Shown: positions 35,852 through 49,444, numbered from the stretch's first letter. The stretch is DNA of 64,000 nucleotides from Serinus canaria (GCF_022539315.1 NC_066316.1:34597245-34661244), one strand, 5' to 3'. The notes: a model not told the origin generated them from the letters alone. Numbers and translations are program-made.

Positions 35852-36175
35852 GTGTTCCTGTTATGGTCCCTAAATAGCTGACCTTGGGAGAGACGCGGCC
35901 CCGCTCCGAGCTGCGCGCCGCCGCCCGCGCCGCCTTATCAGCCGTTTGTTTAGCTGGGTTGGGAAGCCGAGCTCCGCCTGCCCGGCCCGCCAGCAACTTC
36001 GGGGTTTTTCCACCAGCCCCGCTGGATTTTACTAAGCTCCTCGTAGCGAAGTGTCTCGAAGCACGGGGTAGTGCCCTGGTTTTAAAATTGGTGTCCCCCG
36101 GCGTGCGTTAAGGGAGTGCGGTGTCCCGAACGCGATCAGAGCTGGCCCCCAGCTACGCCCAGAATGCCGCAAGTT

Positions 36176-39100
36176 TATGTGAAAATGAAGTAATCGTAGG
36201 TTCAGTACAAATTCCTGTGTTAAACCCCCCACTTCGTGCTTTGAATCTGAGTCACTTCAGCTAGACTACAGCTACCATTGACATACAGGCTATGGATGTG
36301 ATCCAGGAAAACAAGATATTTTTGGGACCGGTGAAGGGCATCTCAAGTTTGTATTGCTTATTGGTAAAATTATTCATTTTTGTTCAAACCTCCAATTCCT
36401 GGCTGAACCATGCTGTGATAAATAAGGGTAAAACACGGTTTGCTTGACTATTGATAGTAAACTGCGTGCTGCTTTTTGTGAGTGAGAGATCACTGCTGCT
36501 TGTGGAGGCGTCCCAGTCTAATCCCTTCCGTAGACAAAATTGACAGCACAGCCACATGGTGTACATGGCAGATGAAACTGCATGAATGCTTTATATTTAT
36601 GTTATTAAATTCTAAGTGTAAATTGGTAGTGGGAATTCTGTTGCAACCACTAAAAATAACCATCCCTCGTGCCAGTTCTCCATGTTTCCTGATACATCTT
36701 GGTTTTCTTTTCCTTTTTGTCTGCTGCAAAATATTTTAGTCAGTCTCTTAGCCATTTCGGGGATTTACTTTTATGTTTTTCCCTTTATTTTTGGCTAATT
36801 GAGCTCGTTTTCAGGCACCTGGGCCTAAGAGACTTCAGTGGATGTGGGCATTTATGCTCAGAATGCACTGAACACCCTCATTTTACTCTTAGTTATTTGG
36901 AACCAGTTTGCTAACTTAAATGTGCCATTGTACATACTGAAATGATGGCTTTTTTCAAAACATATACAACACAGGCCAAAGTATAAAGTGTTGAGAAGCT
37001 CCCAGTCAGACCTAAACTTGTAGCTGCTGATCCAAAGTGTTAAGCCAATTTTTGATACATCCCATATATGAAAATGATTCATCGCACAGAAGCAAGCCCT
37101 TTACAACCAAACAAGGAGATGCAGCCTATATTTCCAGAAGGGAACAGATCCATAAACAGAGACAAGTTTATAGAGAATAATTCTTACCAAACAGGTCAAG
37201 TTGGGCCTTTTTTTTTATTTTTGGTAGAAAAAGACTTCAGAGCTGTTTCTCAGAAGTTTGTGCAGCTGTTAGTTTAGTTGGGTAGAAGGAGGTTTTGGCT
37301 TTCAGTGTAAAGTAAATATTTTCAAGGATCAAAGAGGTAGAAAATGGGGTGAGGTGAGTGTGCATGTTGAGAGGTAGCTACTCAGCTCTGAGTGGGTTAT
37401 TACACAAACAAGTATTATGTCTGTGTTTTTGTCTACCACACATCTAACACCCTGCCAACAAACAAAAATGTATATCGATTTATGTTTTGGATAGTTTGAA
37501 TAAAACAAATTCAGAAAGCAGACCTGAGAAGTTCTTGTTTTTATGGTCTCTTCTCCCTCATGACTCCAGGAGGTATGGTGTCTGGCCTTATGTCTTGCCA
37601 CACCTTTCTCTACTGACAGAAATGCTTTGAGTTTCATTTGGAGGGATTTGGGTTAACCACTAGCTAGAGGCCAAGAAATTCCCCATTCATGTGGAGATGA
37701 GCCCTCAGTCTGAGTGTTCTCCTTAATCTAACTACTGCACCTCGAAGTTTGCCTTGAAAGCAGGTAGAAGGAGCTATTGGATATTTTAGTTGTCTTCAGT
37801 ATTGAGAAGAGGATTTTGGGATCTAGGCACAAATATTCATAAAACAGACACCTCTAAAGCAACAGCTAGAAGCAAGGGCCTAAGCCTGAAGGCATCTCAC
37901 AAAACAAGGAATGGAAGCCCCATGGAGGCCTCTCACAGATCTTTCCCAATTGTCTGGCCAAAGAGGCACCACTGCACCAAAATGTAGCTGTCCTTAGGTA
38001 CAGGCAGCCAGACCCCAAAGGTGGAGCAGGAGACAGGTTGCAGAACTCATGAGATCATTCAGGGCCCTGTCAGATGTCAGCTATCATGAACACAAGAATC
38101 AAAATAACTGCTCTGAGATTTTTACACGGTTCCTCAACATTTTCTTTATACACAGCAAAGAGGAGGAGATGTAACTTGTCCTTGTCACAGACTGATGTCT
38201 GATGCTTCAGTAACAATCAGGTTACCAAAAGACCACCTCAGCTTCCTGCCTGAACTAAGTATTTCCTCTGGCTCCCCATGCCTTTTGTCCTTACTTTCAT
38301 GGATCCTTGAGAGTTCCCTGCAGCAGCCACCTTCTCCCCCCACAGAGTTTGCATTTGTCAGTCTCTGGTACAGAAGTCACCAACTTCTGCTGCTCTGTGC
38401 TGCTCTGTGTTTATGGAGATCCTCCCTTGAAATTGTTTGGAGTGCCATTCATGCTCCACTCCTTCAGATCATCTGTCTTAAGATTCCTCCTGAGGAGGAT
38501 GCATTTAGAAAATCAGCCAATTACACTAATGGTGGCTAGCCTGAAGTTGGAAGATAGGAAGAAGGTGCAAGGAGTTTAGGTATTGTAATATTTAAAAAAT
38601 AATTATCAACATGTTTCTAAAATGGTTTAAAGTTTAGATGCATGTTTTTCACCAATCACTCAGTTTCATAATTTTTATTAGGTTTTTTAGATATAATCTC
38701 TAGTTGATTTGGAATTGACATAATTTTCCTTTACTAACTAAAAGAGGTGATTAAGAACATCTTAATTATGACTCTGATTCAGAAAAACAGACAGATTAAT
38801 TATGTCCTAAAGAGCTATGCAAACTGGAACCAAAATTACTAGTGCTACTCTAGAGTAATTTTGACCTATATTAACTTGTTACCTTTTTCTTAATTGTATA
38901 AGATTACTTCTTTCTCTGCTGGGGATTTGAGCAGTGAGAGTACTTGACCCATTAGTCAAAAGGGACAGTCTTTTAGCACTTTTATGGAAATTTTAGTTTT
39001 CTTGTTTGCCTTGGTTTAAACATCATCTCTGATTTGTCATGAGCAAGGAAAAAGGTCACTGAGAAGGATAACAATGGCTAGTAGGTTCTATCCAGTGTTA

Positions 39101-42100
39101 ACATGCCCAACCTGCTAGCAGCGTAATATTTCTTTTAACTAATATTCCAGAGTTCCTATGTCCAGATCTGGAAGGGTTCAAGTACTCCTAAAGCTTGAAG
39201 GAGAGGGCACTGAAAGAGTGCCATGGGTTAGTAGGCAGAATTACTTTGAATAAGTAGGCTTTTGAAAGAGCAGCCTCAGAAAATATGCTGCTTCCTGAGA
39301 ATGCAGTTTGTAACTTTAATAACTGCTGTGGAATAATCCTTCACTTTGTCACAGGACGCATAAATGAGATAGAAATGATCTAGATTTCACAGAGATTAAT
39401 TCAAAATCAGTCATATAGGTAGCTATAGCTGGTGCTCCTCGCAGCACATGGCTTTGTGTTGACTGGCTAGAATATCAAAAACTCATGGAGTTTATTGATT
39501 GTTTCTGGATTATCTGAAGAAATTATTTGATAACAGTCCACAACTGCTTTGAAACAATTTCAGACACATTCACTAAAGCATTTTAGAACTGCTGCTTATC
39601 TCCCAGGATCAAATGGATAAACAAGGCTTTTGTACATACATTTGAAAAAGCTCTGGGGAAAATTAAGCAGAATTTTATTTGCAAATACAAACTCTTTCAA
39701 AGTCCACCACACCGGCAACTTTAATCAAAGGCTTTCTAGACTTTATAATTTGTTGTAGATAGCATGTATTTTGCACAGGAACTGGATAAATATGGTGGAG
39801 GAAATACAATCTATAATGTATGCCTCCCAGACATCCTGCATCCATCAGTAGGATGTGCATAAAATTAAAAAGGATGAAACGATTAGGATGAAGGTGTTGT
39901 CAAGAATGTATATTACTGGGAGCATGGCATGGCAGTTTTTGGAAAAAGGGGCATAATGAAGAAATATATTGACCAGCTGTTGCGAGACAAAAAGGTTTAG
40001 GAAGAGAAAAGTGTGCTGAAATTAAAGCTGATGTCCATGCAGTTACTGGGGAGGAAAATTATGATGCTTTTTATTGGCCTGAAGGGGTTGCAAATGAAAA
40101 TGTTACAGTAGGATGTGGGTCTGTTAATACAGATGAAGGGCTGAGAATGAACAAATGCCAATTCCCTTCCTAACAAGCTACCTTTAGCCATAGGGCATAT
40201 ACAGAATAAATCTTAGCTTTAAACATGTCATGGGAACCATGTTGGGTATATGTTACACGGGGCTCTGTTACTAGTGAATCCATTACAATGAACAGTAATT
40301 AATAAAAATATATGCTATAGATGTATGTATATAAAAAAATCCTGATTCATAAGACTTTGAGTTATGTGTTTAAAGAAAGCCTCTATTTAAGTCACATTGA
40401 ATTTAGAGCTGTGCTTGAATCCTTTCTTGATCTGGGACCTTAGGCAGATACTTTCCTTTTCTGGGCATCTTGACATCTTGAAACACACATTTTGCAAGGC
40501 AGAGTCAATATGAAATGCTGCAGAAAAGTATTTTCTCATGAAGACTTTGTTATTGTTCCCATTTTCTTTCATCTCAAATAAAAATAACTCATGCTGAAAA
40601 TGCAGTCTGTGTATACTGGCAATTAAAAACAAATCAGGAAATCTCTCTGCTATATTAAATCACACATGCCTAGTTATGATTTAACATGCTGGGGAATGAA
40701 ACCAAATTCCACCCTGAAGTATCAAACACTACTTTTGTAAACACTAGGTTTCTCATTCAGAGTAACTTTTTTCCCCATGCTTATACCATTAATGTATGCA
40801 TCCCAAAATTCCTGCAGAGAATGAAATTATTGGGTTGCCTACCAGTAAATACATGTGGTTCTTGTTTAAAGCAATGTTCCAGGTAAGTGAAATTGAGAAA
40901 TCTTGGAGAGCAGCCAGGTTTGCTTTTTCAAATTCAAGCAAGCAAGCAAGCTACCTTGCAATTGGCTGTGCTTCTTCAGTGAAAAGGCAGCAAGAGGAGA
41001 CATTAAAAACAGAGAGGAAGCAAGTGAGAAAGAGCATGTGGGAACTTACACAGCACACTAGGTACAACTTCTACCTTTGTTTTCTCTGAAGCAGTCTTAC
41101 TGAAATACCTACTGCAGGAAATAAACCTTGGTTTATCAAAATATTCAGTAAACAAAAAATAATTGATGTCACAGTACCTCAAAGTAGAGGGGATGTGCCA
41201 AAGATTCTGATGTAGAACATTCAGCCAAGCTTCTTGGTTAGTCTCATCAAAACAAATTAATTCTCTTGTTTTTCACAGACCTGTTTCAACTGCTGTCTCT
41301 CTCTCTAAGCAGTGAGACAGTATCCTGAGTTTTTGTAAAATATTTTCTATGAATAATCACAGTCACGAGGCTGAGATCCAAAGCACATGTAGGCAGTTAG
41401 TGAAATCTTTTATAGAGAATTAATATTGAAAAATGTGATGAATATTATTATTAATATTAAATTCTGAGAGAATATTGAAACAGGCCTAAATGTAGGTAGT
41501 TCATATGGCTGCAATACAATATGGCAGTAGAAAAACAACGTGGTAATTTGATGCTGCACACAGAGAAGCTGTACCAGAAGGAAAAGAGAGACCTGCAGGA
41601 AAGGGCCAGTGTAAACACTACCTGGAATTCTCTTTTTAGATTGCTGGCCAGGGTGCATTGTCAGGTGACACCCAAAGAGCAGCAAACGCAAGGAAAATGA
41701 TTAGAGAACTTTTGGAAATTCTTGTTGTCAGGGGCACTTGGTGTGCTTGTTGACCTTGCATACATTTTTCTCAGCCTCTCTCATTTAGACTAGCTGCTAG
41801 ATATGATCAGATTGCAGTGAACTATCTCAGGACACTTGTCACCTCTGACGCTTGCAATTAGCCTCATCAAAATGCTGGAGCTCTAGGCTGTTGAGGATAT
41901 GGCTGCAGGCAGAGGGGAGTCACAGCAGGCACTGTCAGAGCCTGTCTCAGTCAGGAAGGCTGGCAAGGCAGCTTTGCTGTAACATGCTGCACCAGAGAAG
42001 ACCCTTGTTCTTTGGGTGTCTCATTCAAGACAGACAGGGCCAACTTGCTGCTCAGGCATAGTGGTAAGTAGCCAGCAGTAGCAGAGCCAACAGCTTTGCC

Positions 42101-43990
42101 AATGCCAAAGGGCACAAGGACTGTCTGTAAGAGGAGAGCTTGCTGCATAAATGGCAAATTCCTGCCTCCTTCCCCTCCTCCTCTTCCTCCTCCTCCTCCT
42201 CTGTTCTGTGGCTGGGAAAGGGGGGAGAGTTTGCCATAAGACAAGCATTACTAAATTTCTGGTTTACAGGCACCTCAAAAACAGTCCATTGCTCCATCTC
42301 GGTTTTACCCTCAGACCCCAGGGTGTCTCCAAATTCTTCCAACCCCACCATCTGCCCCAGTGCCCATTAGCTGCCTTTTAAGTCCTTTCACTCCACTGGT
42401 GTGCTGAGAAATTTTAGTCTTTTCCCACAACCAGCTTCTACACATTACATTCCCTGAGACAAGTCAGTTCTCCCTGTATAGTAAGTTGCTTTGAGGGATT
42501 TAGTCTTACCACCTGAAAGACAGATGATCAGTCACATCAGGCTGATTTTTTACTGCCTCAAAGGGACATCCTACCTTGGGATAGACAAATTGATATAGTA
42601 ACTTTCACAGGATGAATCTGTGTCCCAGACTAGGTCTGCATCAGTCAGCAGGACATTGTAGGGTGTGCAGTTCTGTAGACCAAAGCAATTGGGAGTCCCT
42701 TGTGTACATGCCTCATGCATTTTGGGAGTTTGTACTCAGCTAGATTCTTCTGATACAGTCTGGAGCATAAGTACACAGTAGCATTTGAAATGTCACAGGT
42801 CTGGTTTATGCCTGCATCTTCTGATTTAGATCTTTCTGGAAGAAAACCTTGTGCATTCTGAGGCAGCTCCACACTGTAACCCAAACCACAGAAAGTGGGG
42901 AAGATTTGAATAAAAACTCTGCTGTAGATGCACTCTCAAATGATTTCCAAATATTCTTAAGAGCCATTTGTAGGAGATTTGGTTTTCAAAACTCTTTGCA
43001 AAGAACAAGTTAATTGCATCTATCATTGTGTTAATTCTTTCTAAGAACTTTAATGGGATAGACATGTTTACTATTACAGAAGGTGAATTGTTTAGTTCTT
43101 ATCATTTTATAGTAATCTGTGGTGCTTTTCAACTCTATTTAAATATGTTCTCGTCTGTTTTGCTTTGCACTGAAATAAAACTATAAACAGAGCCCACAAA
43201 CATACTTATAATATTGACTGTGTAAAGCACCTCTTCTCAATCTATCAAGTGAAAGGATGTTGTTTTATGAGAGGAATTTTGAAAGATCTTCACCAGATTT
43301 TCTGCCTTTCAAATGTTTATACCAGTTGGAACAGTGAACATGTCACTGAATAGATGGTGAGTAAAATCTTCCCATTCAATGAGACTAGGAGATCAGATAC
43401 TAGATCAGACATCATGTCTGGGAGATTATCTCAGAGGCCTTTCTTGGTCTAAGTGTAATTGTCATGGCTCAGTGGGACAACAGGGAGCATAAATAGAGGA
43501 AAGCAGAGGATTTCCTGTGAATATGTAAGAGGTAGTGGTGGGCATTGATAGGAGTCAATAGAAGAATGAGCCAGGGTCTGCTGCTGAGAAATGTAATGTT
43601 TGCATGTCTCTTGTATGGGCTGAAACTAAGGAGGGAGAAGGGTCCTAGGAACTGTACTGTGAGAAAAGAAAGACTAAAACTCTGAAGAAAGAACTTCTCT
43701 TGGATCTTAGGTTCACACATTCTGATCAGGTTTGCAGCTTGTTATTTTTCACCCTTTCTTTGACTCCTAGCGATCATGTTCAGGTAAACAATGCTGCTTC
43801 TCAGAAAGTTGAGGGTTCCCAGGATATCCCTTTTCAGCAGCCAGAAGCTGGCAGTGGAGGGGTCTTCTGTGTGTGCACAAATACTGCAGGTCTGTGAACT
43901 CTTGCTGGGGCAGTGTCTGGCCTGTCTGCCCTACTGCAGAGGGGTACCCTGACTGAAGAATGGCTCAAAGGCATCTGGAGAAATGCTGAT
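36176..43990. other. Intergenic region right of the orphan island, no gene seen
   Basis: No supported exon. It contains a short (AAGC)4 run near 40937 and a CCT-rich tract (42166-42202). Open frames do not exceed 115 codons and show no domain. No polyadenylation-linked or splice-linked structure could be tied to the orphan island. Confidence 0.65.
42166..42202 (+). repeat. Pyrimidine CCT/CTC-rich tract
   Basis: A near-pure polypyrimidine run containing (TCC)4 and interrupted CTT units; the other strand is polypurine (GGA). Tracts of this type can form triplex DNA and can bind GAGA/MAZ-type factors, but no nearby promoter was found. Confidence 0.85.
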
Positions 43991-43996
43991 TTCAAT

Positions 43997-44085
43997 ATAA
44001 AGGAAATAAATTATAAATTATAAAGTTATAAATTATAACTTATTTTATATAACTTTATACTTTATAAATTATAAAGTTATAATTG
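43997..44085. repeat. AT-rich block with triplicated 12-mer forming inverted repeats
   Basis: The 12-mer TATAAAGTTATA occurs at 44019-44030 and 44070-44081, and its exact reverse complement lies between them at 44048-44059. The block is almost pure A/T. Either outer copy can pair with the middle copy (loops of 17 and 10 nt), giving alternative hairpins or a cruciform. Confidence 0.9.
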
Positions 44086-45220
44086 TGACCATGATAATAA
44101 AGCAAGAAAAAAATCTTGTCTTTTCCATGTAGCAATGCCGTGCAATACAACAAAGGAACATTGGCTCTGAGTTAAATCTGAACTACTGAGCTCTAAGTAG
44201 ATGTGCTGGAAAAGATAGCACACAATAGGCCAGAGAAAGAAACAGCTAATTCAACAGCACCATCTTTCACATGCATTTGTTGTGGGGAGAGCTGATGAAT
44301 TTTGATTTTTTTAGGTCTGATGCAGCCAAATTTTCAAAGAAATCAGGATGATTCATATTTTCTCTCTGTCAGCAGAAATGTTCATCTGATAGGATATGAT
44401 CTCTATTTGTCATCTGCAACGCATGATGGAATCCTTTTGAGTCATGTTTTAAAAAATATTAATGAAAGCAAGAAGACAACTGGAAAAATTGCAAAGAGAA
44501 AGTGCCAAAACAAATGAAGTAACTTTCTCTAGAAAAATTCTGAAGCAAGTCTTCAAGTGCAATTTAGGACATCACAGAGAGGAAATAAGATACAGGACAG
44601 AAGATAAGCTTTCTTCTGGAGCTTGAAATTAAACTGTGAATCAGCAAGGTACAGAAATAAAATGCAAATATTTCAGACAGGAGATGCTGCAACTAAGTCC
44701 CTGTGAATATTATATAGCGAATTACTTTTGTGTTTTCTGTATCAACCTAATTTTAGGTCTTTTTTAATAGATTCACAAATAATCTTCTGGTAACAATATT
44801 AGTGGTTTAAAGATTCTACTGTTATTAAAGTTGGGAATCAATTGCTGCTTACCAAGCAAGTTTTGGTTATGAAAAGGCATATCTTATTTTTTTATAAAAT
44901 TCTGTCTTAGTATTTAAGGTGATATTTTTTTTCTCAGACAAAAATGTCAGACAAGGAAAGGGAAAATATCGCTGCTTTTTTTTTGTTTCTGAATTAAAAG
45001 CCTTTGATTTTTATGAAAGGTACTCTTGTGTGAGATGCAGACTATCTCAGGTCAGAGAAGAGGCTGGAAGATAAAATTGGGGATTGATTGAAGGGCACTG
45101 ATAAAACGTAACCACTTCCATGACCCAGAGTTCAAATGACTTTATGTTACTGGTTGTTTGAAACAAGAAATACACACAAACTAAGAAAGGGATAGAGAGT
45201 GCAAACACAATAAGGTTTGC

Positions 45221-45259
45221 AAAAAAAAAAAAAGAAAAAAAAAAGAAAAAAAAAAGAAA
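45221..45259 (+). repeat. Periodic poly(A) tract, A13-G-A10-G-A10-G
   Basis: Runs of 13, 10 and 10 adenines separated by single guanines. The regular 11-bp spacing suggests slippage duplication of an A10G unit. It is not preceded by a recognisable retrocopy or SINE, so it is listed as a simple repeat only. Confidence 0.9.
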
Positions 45260-45530
45260 GCTCTCACTGAATTAGTTTATTAATTTCTCAGCCTGCGAGA
45301 CATTAATACATTAATTCTCAGGCTTCATTCCAAAATACTCTATTGTCTTTCTGAGAAAAACAACTCCAAACAACCTTGGAATGTCTAAATCAGTTTGAAA
45401 TGAATCAGTTAGCCTTCCCATTTTGGAACAGTTCACAAAAATGGTGACAAGCACTTGTTCTTCTAACAAGTTTCAGATTTGACGGATTTGGGTCTTTACA
45501 CAGAGTTTTGGGGTTTTAGATTGAAGCCTG

Positions 45531-45590
45531 TTTCTCTTTTTGCAGCTATCTAAATTGCCATTTCTCTTTTTGCAGCTATCTAATGTTGCC
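45531..45590 (+). repeat. Two-copy 30-bp tandem duplication
   Basis: Copies at 45531-45560 and 45561-45590 share a 23-bp start (TTTCTCTTTTTGCAGCTATC continuing TAA) and differ only in the last few bases. Each copy carries a polypyrimidine run ending in TGCAG, which resembles a 3' splice site. No exon is supported downstream. Confidence 0.9.
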
Positions 45591-48500
45591 ATTGTCCCTG
45601 TGGCTGTCACACTTTACAGGAAGGAGGGTACGAAATCCAAAACTGAATTGAGGAAAAATCAGACAAGGTGACTTCTGTAGGCTGCAGAGGAGGCATCCAT
45701 GGCCTGATAGCCTAAGCATCAGTCTGTTCTAATAATTTGTGCATTATCAATGCAGAATATAAAATACTCAAAATAAGATCCATGCTATTTTGAAAGTTTA
45801 AATAGAACTTGCAATAACTTGCTTTTTAGCCTGCATCCAGCTGCACGCCTGATGGTGTGGGGTGCAGCAACTCAGGGTGTGCATTTCCACTGTTCTGGGA
45901 TGCTTTTTCACCAGGTGCAGGTGGTGCATTGTGGATTGTAGGGTGCAGCATGGTTCCTCATGAAGTGACAGCATCCACATCTCCCTCTGGAGGGTTCTGC
46001 AAGTATCTGGACTCCCAGGAGAGGAGAGCTTGTGATCCACACTCCTCTGTAGGTGTGTGTGCATGAATGTGTACTTAGTTGTGTGTACAGGCCAATAGTC
46101 CTTCTTGAGATTACTCGTAGAGGGTGATTTAGAAATTTGTGGGCATTTATGAGCATTTAATGGTATATAATATTATGATGTATTTGTTTTGTTATTGATA
46201 TTGGTCATGATTACCAGTTAATGATGTCAAAAGTGTTCAACAAAACACTTTGATTCTGGTTTGGTTAAGCCATGTGCAATGAGCAGTTTTCCTTGGGACA
46301 AGAAAAGAGAGGAGAAATCTCTTCTATCTCAGGAAGAGGAGAGAATGCAGGTTGCCAAAGAAGAGTGGATAAGCAGCCCTACATTAGCAGTACAAATGGG
46401 GTGGCAGAGGTGGATTCATGGGCTACACAGGAGAAAAAAAATCAAACTAATATAGATCATGTTTATGCTAGGAAAATAAGGTTGAAGAGGGAGACCTGGA
46501 GAACTTTTGGACAATCCCTGCAGAAGCACTTTCTCACACATGGTGGTGGGAGTCTGAGTAGCAGAAGAAAAGGTGAAAACAGAAACTATCCTGGGCCAGG
46601 AGAATGGTCGATATTAGCTGCATTTGAAGGCATTGGGAAGATACATCATGAAGAGACTGACAGTTGTTCATGGAACAACTGAAGTTTTCAGCTGAGGTAA
46701 TGAAGAGGTAGAAAGAGCAAAGTCTGGGACTTAGTAAGGGAAAGGACAAGGGAGAGATGGTAAGTTATAAAAAAGAGCATAGACAGAAAGGCTCATTTCA
46801 GAAGTGGAGGTGAATCAGGTATTGTTTTTCATGGCTTTGGAGAGAACAAATACTCCAGGTGCAGACCTGAGCAGTAAGAGCTAGGTTGCTCTGAAAAGGA
46901 GCATGACTGCTCCATACACTGTGGGTACATCTCTACCACTGCTGCAGCACTTGTCTTGTGCATGCAAATGCCTGGCAACAAGACTAGAAACTGAACCTTG
47001 AAGGAATTACAAAACCTTGGTAATTTTCAGGAAAAATAGGGAATGACATCACTAAGATTATACTAGTAAAAAAATCCTACCATTTTTACAGCCATACAAT
47101 TTATGGGATTTTGTGTTTGTGTGGTGTTATTCTTTATTATGCTTACATAGTAGCTACTTCCTCTTCAAAATCAATCATACTAATCTTCACAGATTTTTGG
47201 CTACATTAAAATGTTGCATTCTTGAATATTTCTTTACTAAACCAAATCTTTTTCGAGTTGTTGGTTTGCAATCAGGGACTAAGGATGACATTTCTGACCA
47301 AAAATAATTTGGAAAATATTAGTTTTTCAGAATAAAAATAATTTAAAATTATTTTAAATGTGCTGATTTGGAAGTATGGGATGGCTTACTGAAACTCTCA
47401 GTGCTATTTCTTATTATGATACTATAAATATAATTAATAATTCTCAATCATATTCAATTCTTTCAATAATAATCAAAGGCCCTTTCCTTGCATTTTAACT
47501 TTGATAAAGTTTAGCAGTATGAAAACATAGGTATGAATATTGAAATTATTGTAATATATTTTTAATATATATAGATTTAAGTAATGAGAAAATTTATGTA
47601 GAAAACTTTTGAAGGGAAATATAATATTGTGATATTTTTGCATAAGGTGTAATTGTGAAAGTTATGATTAGATAAGTGAAATAACAACTGTTATTAAATG
47701 AGTGGGCTCCTGCTTTCACATGTACTTAAAAATCTAATGTCAAACTGGCAGTAACTAAAGTATTGTTGGAAGAAGTTGGTTCAGCATGACTTTTGGTACT
47801 TTTGTTCCTTGTCTGATACTTTCTTGAGTTGAACGCTTTTTTTCCTTTACTGGTTTATGAAAAGTTTGTAAACTTTCTTAATTCTTCCTTTCCTATAATA
47901 AATTAAAAGGTTTAGGGAGGAGTTGCTCCCTTGAGATACTTCTAAGTTCTGAAAGTTTTGGCACAGCCCACTTTTAATGTTCAGTAACTTTCTAATGAAT
48001 ACAAGTTTTCTGAGAGACCTGCAACAGCTTCATCCCGTAACTCTGGGATTGCATTCACTGTTCCAAAGAGGAGTGGCCTTTCAATTTGGCACAGAGACAG
48101 TGTGGTCTGATCAGTGTTGTCAAGTCTGTGCTGCTCACAAGTTATTGGAATGAGGAGGTAGCCAAGAAAAGTTGCTATGGTAAAGGATTGTTTTGATTTA
48201 AAAAAAAAGTAGGGAGGAGGGCAGCACAGACCTACCACCAAGAATGACTCTGTTGTGATGTTGTATTATGAATCAAAATAATGTAAATACTGTGTTAGTA
48301 AAGTGACAGTTCTGAAGGCAGTGGTGATGTAGGGCTGAAAACAGATTAAGGTGAAAAGGGAAAGAAATTGCCTTGGGAATGAAAAACGACAGGATGGAAG
48401 ATTTCCTCTTTATATCAGACCTATAATTAATTTTCAATTGGTAGTGACTAAGCTGTGTCATATGAATGGTAGTAGTTAAAAAGGGAGACCAAACTTTAGG

Positions 48501-49140
48501 GAAAAACCTAATGAAACTGTGACTGATTATTACATAGGTTTTGAGCCCCCCAGAGTATTTTCTATGGCAATTTCAAGGCTAAGTCCTGTGCATTCTTTAC
48601 ATTATTTTTCAGGTAAACCAGATTGGCTTCATCCTATCATTGAGAATTTCTCACATGTTTAATGAAGCCATTGTCTTTGGGGTGGCTGATCCCCTCCCCT
48701 GCTCTCAAATTCACATAACAATGGTCAGATGTTCAAACCATCCTGTCATCCCCTTTAATTCAGTGATGTTTGTGAACTTTACTGGTCTGGGGAGTGTTCC
48801 TTATTTTGAAAACCTTTCCTCATGGGGTGGGGAACCAAGTTTGACAGAGTGAGTGCTTGCTTGGAGATCTGTGCAAACCAGAATTCGTCCAATTTGCTGT
48901 CAGCAGCTTATAGTCATGCACATCCTTATCAGATGCTGTGCTTCCAGACAAGAAAATACATTGGTGCTTTGCTATTTCTTTTCTTTTTATTTTCCTTTTT
49001 TTTTTACTAAACTGTGCCAGCCCTTAACAGAGAGAGTGAGGAAGAGGGAGGAAGAGGTTTTTACTTTGGCTGCCACAGTGCAGGTAGTCCAGCAGGAATC
49101 AATGCCCAGGTGACACAACAAGGGATGGATCTTGTGAGAC

Positions 49141-49155
49141 ATTATGTCACATAAT
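49141..49155. promoter_or_regulatory. 15-bp palindrome resembling a bZIP (C/EBP-PAR type) site
   Basis: ATTATGTCACATAAT is a perfect inverted repeat of ATTATGT around one central base. The half-site resembles those of C/EBP and PAR bZIP proteins (TTATGTAA-like). With no neighbouring gene, this is a motif match only. Confidence 0.25.
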
Positions 49156-49444
49156 GGAGTGTGGGAATGAGAAAGGAAGCACCCAAGCCAGTGGAGGTTG
49201 GGGACTGGGGTACACAGGACTTATGAAGACAGGCCCAGCTCTAGAATGAGCCAGAAATTGTGATGGATCTTCTGCCTGTCAGCTGCTGGAGACTGGGGCA
49301 TTGGAACAAGAGTTTGGGCAGTGAACACAAGAGAAGTATTTTACCTGCCAAGAGTGTAGTGTTTATTGTGATTGCTGCTGTAGGGGAGCTTAGACCTGTA
49401 TGTACACAGCTGAACAAGACATAAAGAAATTACCTGTAATACCC

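Larger units (their letters stand above)
35605..36175. promoter_or_regulatory. Orphan CpG island in the desert upstream of CRIM1
   Basis: About 570 bp of CpG-dense, GC-rich DNA with sharp edges lies in AT-rich surroundings, some 30 kb upstream of the inferred CRIM1 start. It contains (CGC)8 at 35828-35851, a CTCF-like motif at 35770-35783, and GATA-like CTTATC and forkhead-like TGTTTA words around 35934-35951. Open frames across it (35548-35877 +, 35598-35996 -) are proline/glycine/alanine-rich and match no protein I recognise. Likely roles are the promoter of a non-coding RNA, a distal alternative first exon, or an enhancer/boundary island. Orientation cannot be set from sequence. Confidence 0.75.

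Noticed and set aside
35548..35996. Proline/glycine-rich frames in the orphan island, including a short one starting ATGGCC at 35731
   Set aside because: Low-complexity composition, no family recognised, ends without a good donor. It could be a first exon but cannot be supported.
45840..45960. GGTGCATTGTGGATTGTAGG resembling a ZNF143/Staf site within GGTGCAG-type repeats
   Set aside because: Only a partial match, with no promoter or gene nearby.
46272..46682. 136-codon open frame, plus strand
   Set aside because: Hydrophilic, no recognisable domain, no splice or promoter support; within chance length.
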